Shown one piece after another: positions 15,431-18,665 of a stretch of 18,665 nucleotides of DNA. This stretch comes from Thiocapsa sp. UBA6158 (lineage in GTDB: Bacteria > Pseudomonadota > Gammaproteobacteria > Chromatiales > Chromatiaceae): positions 108,570 through 127,234 of the forward strand of contig NZ_DIUM01000003.1 in the NCBI RefSeq assembly GCF_002423035.1. The letters are read 5' to 3'. The notes under the pieces were generated by a model. That model saw only the letters and a list, made by a program, of their open reading frames with translations, searched no databases and had not been told where the DNA came from. Within the stretch, counting starts at the first letter, position 1, and every line of letters starts with the position of its first letter. The translations under genes and the position numbers were made by a program.

Positions 15431-15452
15431 GACGTCCGACACATCGGATGTC
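15431..15452 (+). promoter_or_regulatory. Hairpin upstream of gloB
   Basis: GACGTCCGA (15431-15439) pairs with TCGGATGTC (15444-15452) around CACA, with one G-T wobble. It ends 42 nt before the gloB ATG and has no following T-tract. It may be a second operator or a leader stem-loop. Confidence 0.4.
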
Positions 15453-15494
15453 TTGCGGCGCGCCCTGTCGACGATTGATGCCCCGGAGCCGTCC

Positions 15495-16271
15495 ATGCTC
15501 GAGATTCGCCCTATCCCTGCCTGCGAGGACAACTACATCTGGCTGCTGACCGAGACGCCTGGAACGGCCGTGGTCGTGGACCCGGGCGATGCCGATCCGG
15601 TCCTTGGGCTCCTCCGTGCCGAGAATCGCGTCCTCACCGCCATCCTGGTCACCCACCATCACGGCGATCACATCGGCGGATTGAGCGAGCTGCGCTCGGT
15701 CTTTCCCGAGGCGCGTATCTATGGCCCCGTCGACCGGAGGATCCGCGACCTGACCGATCATTTGGGCGAGGGGGCGGTCGTGCGCCCGCAGGGCCTGAGT
15801 ATCGATTGTCGTGTCATGGAGGTGCCGGGTCACACCTCCACGCACATCGCCTACCTGGGGGCCGGCAGCCTGTTCTGCGGCGATACGCTGTTTGCCGGCG
15901 GGTGCGGACGCGTCTTCGACGGCACCTTCGAGCAGCTTTCGGATTCCTTGGACCGAATCGCTGCACTGCCGCCCGAGACACAGGTCTACTGCGCGCATGA
16001 ATACACGCTCGCGAATCTCGGCTTTGCCGACTGGGTCGAGCCCGGCAGCGCCGCGCTGAGCACGCGGATGGAGTCCGATCGGAAACGACGGACGATGGAC
16101 CTACCCACGGTCCCGTCGCGTCTCGAGCTGGAGCTGGCGACCAACCCCTTTCTACGCACCCGCATTCCGGAGGTCGTTCAAGCCGCCGAGCGTGCCGCGG
16201 GACGCTCGCTTGGCTCGGCTCGAGAGGTCTTCAAGGCGTTGCGTCGATGGAAGGACGAGGCCTACGACTGA
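15495..16271 (+). CDS. gloB: Hydroxyacylglutathione hydrolase (glyoxalase II)
   Basis: GloB hydrolyses S-lactoylglutathione to D-lactate and glutathione, completing methylglyoxal detoxification. The 258-aa product has the metallo-beta-lactamase core: THHHGDH (residues 53-59), PGHT (H113), CGDTLF (D130) and AHEY (H168), the binuclear metal ligands of the family. FAGGCGRVFDGT and the C-terminal NPFLR plus RRWKDEAYD end match glyoxalase II rather than other lactamase-fold hydrolases. The ATG at 15495 gives the canonical MLEIRPIPACEDNYIW start and has GGAG 6 nt upstream; in-frame sequence back to 15363 is not needed. Glyoxalase I is not in the window. It faces away from the MoxR-VWA group; a possible solo repeat end and lnt follow. 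Confidence 0.95.
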   Translation: MLEIRPIPACEDNYIWLLTETPGTAVVVDPGDADPVLGLLRAENRVLTAILVTHHHGDHIGGLSELRSVFPEARIYGPVDRRIRDLTDHLGEGAVVRPQGLSIDCRVMEVPGHTSTHIAYLGAGSLFCGDTLFAGGCGRVFDGTFEQLSDSLDRIAALPPETQVYCAHEYTLANLGFADWVEPGSAALSTRMESDRKRRTMDLPTVPSRLELELATNPFLRTRIPEVVQAAERAAGRSLGSAREVFKALRRWKDEAYD

Positions 16272-16340
16272 GCCGCGTGCAAGATGAGACGTCGGGCTTG
16301 CAGTCAGCTCAATGCTCGGAGCTCCTCCGGGACCTCGGCA

Positions 16341-16353
16341 GGGACGCGGTTTA
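16341..16353 (-). repeat. Possible solo end of the dispersed repeat
   Basis: GGGACGCGGTTTA is the reverse complement of TAAACCGCGTCCC at the start of module 2 in copy B. Only 13 bp match and neighbouring bases do not, so it may be a decayed remnant or chance. It lies in the 164-bp gloB-lnt spacer, just before TTGACC (16357-16362), which with TTAGAA (16379-16384) could form a weak lnt promoter. Confidence 0.35.
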
Positions 16354-16435
16354 GGTTTGACCCGGATCCTGTCGGCTGTTAGAACCCGCGCAGTCATCCT
16401 CCGCGTGGTCATTTGCAAGCCCGGGACGTGAATCC

Positions 16436-17959
16436 ATGTTGTCGCCGCCCTCTCGCGTTGCCCCGCTCCTGTCGGCCGTGCTCGCCTGCGCAAGCGGCGC
16501 CGTCACGGTGCTCGGATTCGCGCCCTTCGGTTGGTATCCGTTCGTCTTGATTGGCCTCTTGGGGTTCTTGGCCGCGCTGACCGGGGCCTCGCCTCGGATC
16601 GGTTTTCTCAGGGGTTGGCTCTTCGGCGTCGGTCTGCTGGGCTTCGGGGTCTTCTGGATCCGGATCAGCCTGAACGAGTTCGGCAATATGGACACCTGGG
16701 TGGCGCACCTGCTGACCGGGGTCTTCGTGGCGTCGATGGCGCTCTATTTCGGGCTCTTGGGTTGGCTGGTTCGACGCCTGGATCGGGGGCCGGCGTGGCT
16801 GGTCCCGCTCCTTCTGTTCCCCGGTCTCTATCTTTTGGTCGACTGGCTGCGAGGTTGGTTGTTCACCGGTTTTCCCTGGCTGAGCTTGGGCTACACCCAG
16901 ATCGACGGACCGCTCGCGGGGTTTGCACCGATCCTCGGCGTTTACGGCGTCGGTCTGTTGATCCTGTTGTCGGCGGGTTTGGTTTGGGGGATCCTGCGCT
17001 GGCCCGGGCGGGGGCGCATGGCGGCTGCCATCGCGCTGGTCTTGATTTGGGGCGGCGGGATGCTCCTGAAGCAGGTGTCCTGGACCGCGCCGTCCGGGCC
17101 GGGATTTCGTGCCGCGGTGGTGCAGGCGAACATCCCGCAGGCGATGAAGTGGGATCCCGATCTACTGGTTTCGACGATGGAGATCTACTGGGAGCTGACC
17201 GAGCGGAATCTGGACGCCGATCTGGTGGTCTGGCCCGAGACGGCGATCCCGGATTTCCTGCATCATGTGCGCGAGGTCCTCGTCGAGCCCATGGCCGCCC
17301 GGGCGCGGGAGGAGGGGACCGAGATCGTCCTCGGCATCCCGGTCATGGAGTCGGACACCGGGCGTCACTTCAACGCCTTGCTCAGCATCGGTAGTCGGGA
17401 GGATCTTTACGCCAAGCGCCATCTGGTTCCATTCGGCGAGTTCATGCCTTTCAAGGCATGGCTCGGGCCCTTGGTGGATCTCTTCGAGGTTCCCATGTCC
17501 GATTTCAGTCGCGGCAGCGCGGAGCGTCCCCTGCTTGCGGTGGGCGATCGCGTGGCGGGTGTCTCCATCTGTTACGAGGACGCCTTTCCGGCGGAGGTGT
17601 CGCAGGCGTTGCCCGAGGCCGAGTTCCTGATCAACGTCAGCAACGACGCCTGGTTCGGCGATTCGCTGGCGCCGCATCAGCATCTGGAAATGGCGCGGAT
17701 GCGGGCGCTCGAGAACGGTCGTTATTTGCTGCGCGCCACCAACACGGGGATCTCGGCGATCATCGATCAGCACGGACGGGTGCTCGGGACGGTGCCCTCG
17801 TTCGTGCGCGGGGATTTCGCAACAGAGGTTCGGCCCTACGTCGGCGCGACGCCTTATGTGCGGCTCGGCAATGCTCCGGCGATCGGGCTTGCGGCGGGCT
17901 TGGTGCTGCTCGGTGTGGGCTTCGTGCGCTTTGCCCCTGCGCGCTCCGGCGTCGCTTGA
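16436..17959 (+). CDS. lnt: Apolipoprotein N-acyltransferase
   Basis: Lnt adds the third acyl chain to the N-terminal Cys of lipoproteins at the periplasmic face of the inner membrane, which prepares them for Lol transport. The 507-aa product has the expected layout: six hydrophobic segments in residues 8-213 (including GFAPFGWYPFVLIGLLGFL and LLLFPGLYLLVDWLRGW), then a nitrilase-like domain from about 224. The catalytic triad is visible as E268 in WPETAIP, K327 in YAKRHLVPFGEF, and C379 in SICYEDAFP. NVSNDAWFG and the closing hydrophobic helix near 480-497 also fit. The start is the ATG at 16436; the Shine-Dalgarno is weak. It is usually found next to ybeX/corC, which is not in the window, so it is separated from its common partner here. 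Confidence 0.96.
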   Translation: MLSPPSRVAPLLSAVLACASGAVTVLGFAPFGWYPFVLIGLLGFLAALTGASPRIGFLRGWLFGVGLLGFGVFWIRISLNEFGNMDTWVAHLLTGVFVASMALYFGLLGWLVRRLDRGPAWLVPLLLFPGLYLLVDWLRGWLFTGFPWLSLGYTQIDGPLAGFAPILGVYGVGLLILLSAGLVWGILRWPGRGRMAAAIALVLIWGGGMLLKQVSWTAPSGPGFRAAVVQANIPQAMKWDPDLLVSTMEIYWELTERNLDADLVVWPETAIPDFLHHVREVLVEPMAARAREEGTEIVLGIPVMESDTGRHFNALLSIGSREDLYAKRHLVPFGEFMPFKAWLGPLVDLFEVPMSDFSRGSAERPLLAVGDRVAGVSICYEDAFPAEVSQALPEAEFLINVSNDAWFGDSLAPHQHLEMARMRALENGRYLLRATNTGISAIIDQHGRVLGTVPSFVRGDFATEVRPYVGATPYVRLGNAPAIGLAAGLVLLGVGFVRFAPARSGVA

Positions 17960-18031
17960 TCGAGACGAAGGTTGTCCCGGCAGCGACTCGGCCGGTTATG
18001 ATTGACTCAGGTTTCGCCGAAGGATGTGACC

Positions 18032-18544
18032 GTGCAGGCCTTGATCTTATTTTTTGTTGAGCTGTGTGCATTGCGCAGAACCCCGCAGGATCTTCCGGCC
18101 TCGGAGGTTCTGCTCGCCGTCGTCGCGGTTGCGAGTCTCGTCGTCGGGGTGTTGATTGGTCTCGTCGCCGGTTTGTCGATCGGGGCGAGCTTTGCGCAGA
18201 CCCTGTTCGAGCTTGCGATGACGCTCGCGGCACTCTTCGTCGCCTTGCGTATCCTGCGTCTCGATGCGCGTTTCAATCAGTCTGCAACGGCGCTTTTGGG
18301 CAGCGGGATCGTGATCGGCGCGATCGCGCTGATTCCGCTCAGCTTCAATCCCACCGGCTCGCAGGAGACCGATCTAGCCGCACTCGGCGCGCTCCTGCTT
18401 CTGGTGGTCTTCGTGTGGAGCGTCGTGGTGGCCGGCCATATCCTGCGCCATACCTTTCAGATCACGCTCGGTCAGGGCGCGGCGATCGCCGTAGCCTTCA
18501 AGGTCGGCGTGGTCCTTTTGATGGGCATCGCCTTCGGCTCCTAA
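18032..18544 (+). CDS. Uncharacterised small membrane protein with about four TM helices
   Basis: I do not recognise a named family. With the start at the GTG at 18032 (VQALILFFVELCALRRTPQD), preceded by AAGGA 7 nt upstream, the product has 170 aa. Hydrophobic segments lie at about 26-48 (VLLAVVAVASLVVGVLIGLV), 57-76, 88-106 (LLGSGIVIGAIALIPLSF) and 121-140, with a last one at 153-168. Short cytoplasmic-type basic stretches (LRRTPQD, RILRLDARF, LRHTF) separate them. In-frame TTG at 18002 and GTG at 18026 are alternative starts. The stop TAA at 18542-18544 is the first three bases of repeat copy C. It follows lnt by 72 bp on the same strand and may be co-transcribed; no functional link is evident. 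Confidence 0.72.
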   Translation: MQALILFFVELCALRRTPQDLPASEVLLAVVAVASLVVGVLIGLVAGLSIGASFAQTLFELAMTLAALFVALRILRLDARFNQSATALLGSGIVIGAIALIPLSFNPTGSQETDLAALGALLLLVVFVWSVVVAGHILRHTFQITLGQGAAIAVAFKVGVVLLMGIAFGS

Positions 18545-18624
18545 ACCGCGTTCAGAGCGAGATGCTCACTTTCGCGTGAGTTCGACGTTTGGTGCATCCA
18601 CGGACCTTCGCGGGGACGCGATTT
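18542..18624 (-). repeat. Dispersed palindromic repeat, copy C (module 2, inverted)
   Basis: Reading the minus strand, this stretch matches module 2 of copy B: CGCGTCCCCGC, then CCGTGGATGCACCAAACGTC, then GTGAGCATCTCGCTCTG and ACGCGGTTTAG. The internal hairpin is conserved with one extra pair (CTCAC around GCGAAA to GTGAG). It begins exactly at the TAA stop codon of the gene ending at 18544. The sequence beyond 18624 is AT-rich, like the linker in copy B, and module 1 is not seen before the window ends. Confidence 0.85.
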
Positions 18625-18665
18625 CGAATTTTATATTTTTTTAGGTGATTAGCGTCGTTCCTCAG
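18625..18665. other. AT-rich tail after repeat C
   Basis: Forty-one bases to the window edge, including a TTTTTTT run inside TTATATTTTTTTAGG. No gene is seen. It may be the linker and start of the next part of repeat C, or a transcription end for the gene at 18032. Confidence 0.4.

Noticed and set aside
15214..15444. 77-residue N-terminal extension of the 338-aa membrane protein
   Set aside because: The extension is Arg/Pro/Cys-rich without a signal, and would cover the likely promoter and dyad region; the ATG at 15213 has an RBS.
18002..18031. TTG or GTG starts upstream of the chosen GTG for the small membrane protein
   Set aside because: The AAGGA site is correctly spaced only for the GTG at 18032. 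The evidence is modest and kept as an alternative in the entry.

Overview
The window is about 18.7 kb of GC-rich chromosome from a gammaproteobacterium, most likely a purple sulfur bacterium of the Chromatiaceae (Thiocapsa/Allochromatium-like). Two things point there: the housekeeping order pyrG-kdsA-eno-ftsB-ispD-ispF-truD, and a small secreted Gly/Tyr-rich protein (11018-11377) that looks like a sulfur globule envelope protein. The genus is an inference from gene content; no 16S or database comparison was possible.

Layout. Positions 1-6493 (+) carry the end of pyrG (CTP synthase), kdsA (KDO-8-phosphate synthase, with the Cys signature of the metal-dependent class), eno (enolase), ftsB (divisome), ispD and ispF (MEP isoprenoid pathway) and truD (tRNA pseudouridine synthase). 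Most junctions are tight or overlap by ATGA. The exceptions are a 378-bp gap before eno, which holds a 26-bp inverted repeat, and a 100-bp gap before ispF, where a hairpin contains the ispF ribosome binding site. The surE-pcm genes often found after truD are absent. Instead a possible 42-codon ORF overlaps both truD and a 420-aa MgtC/DUF4010 membrane protein.

Positions 8059-11377 (+) form an envelope and periplasm cluster: a secreted lytic-transglycosylase-like protein with peptidoglycan-binding-like segments, an overlapping membrane-anchored thioredoxin-like protein (CPVC), then, from its own AT-rich promoter region, the sulfur globule protein. A strong bidirectional hairpin terminator at 11414-11456 separates this cluster from a convergent minus-strand group.

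The minus-strand group (15213 down to 11504) holds an uncharacterised two-TM protein, a MoxR-type AAA+ ATPase and a VWA-like/putative metallopeptidase protein (DUF2201 type). The last two form a classic MoxR-VWA pair. Divergent from this group are gloB (glyoxalase II), lnt (apolipoprotein N-acyltransferase) and a small four-TM protein of unknown function.

The most unusual signal is a family of non-coding dispersed repeats at 7932-8043, 14015-14200 and 18542-18624, with a possible solo end at 16341-16353. They are built from two roughly 87-bp modules, each bounded by inverted TTAAACCGCG-like ends. One copy has both modules, one has an internal deletion, and one is a module in the opposite orientation. 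Their ends coincide with the stop codons of two genes and lie against the Shine-Dalgarno sequence of a third. I found no tRNA, rRNA, CRISPR array, transposase or phage gene.
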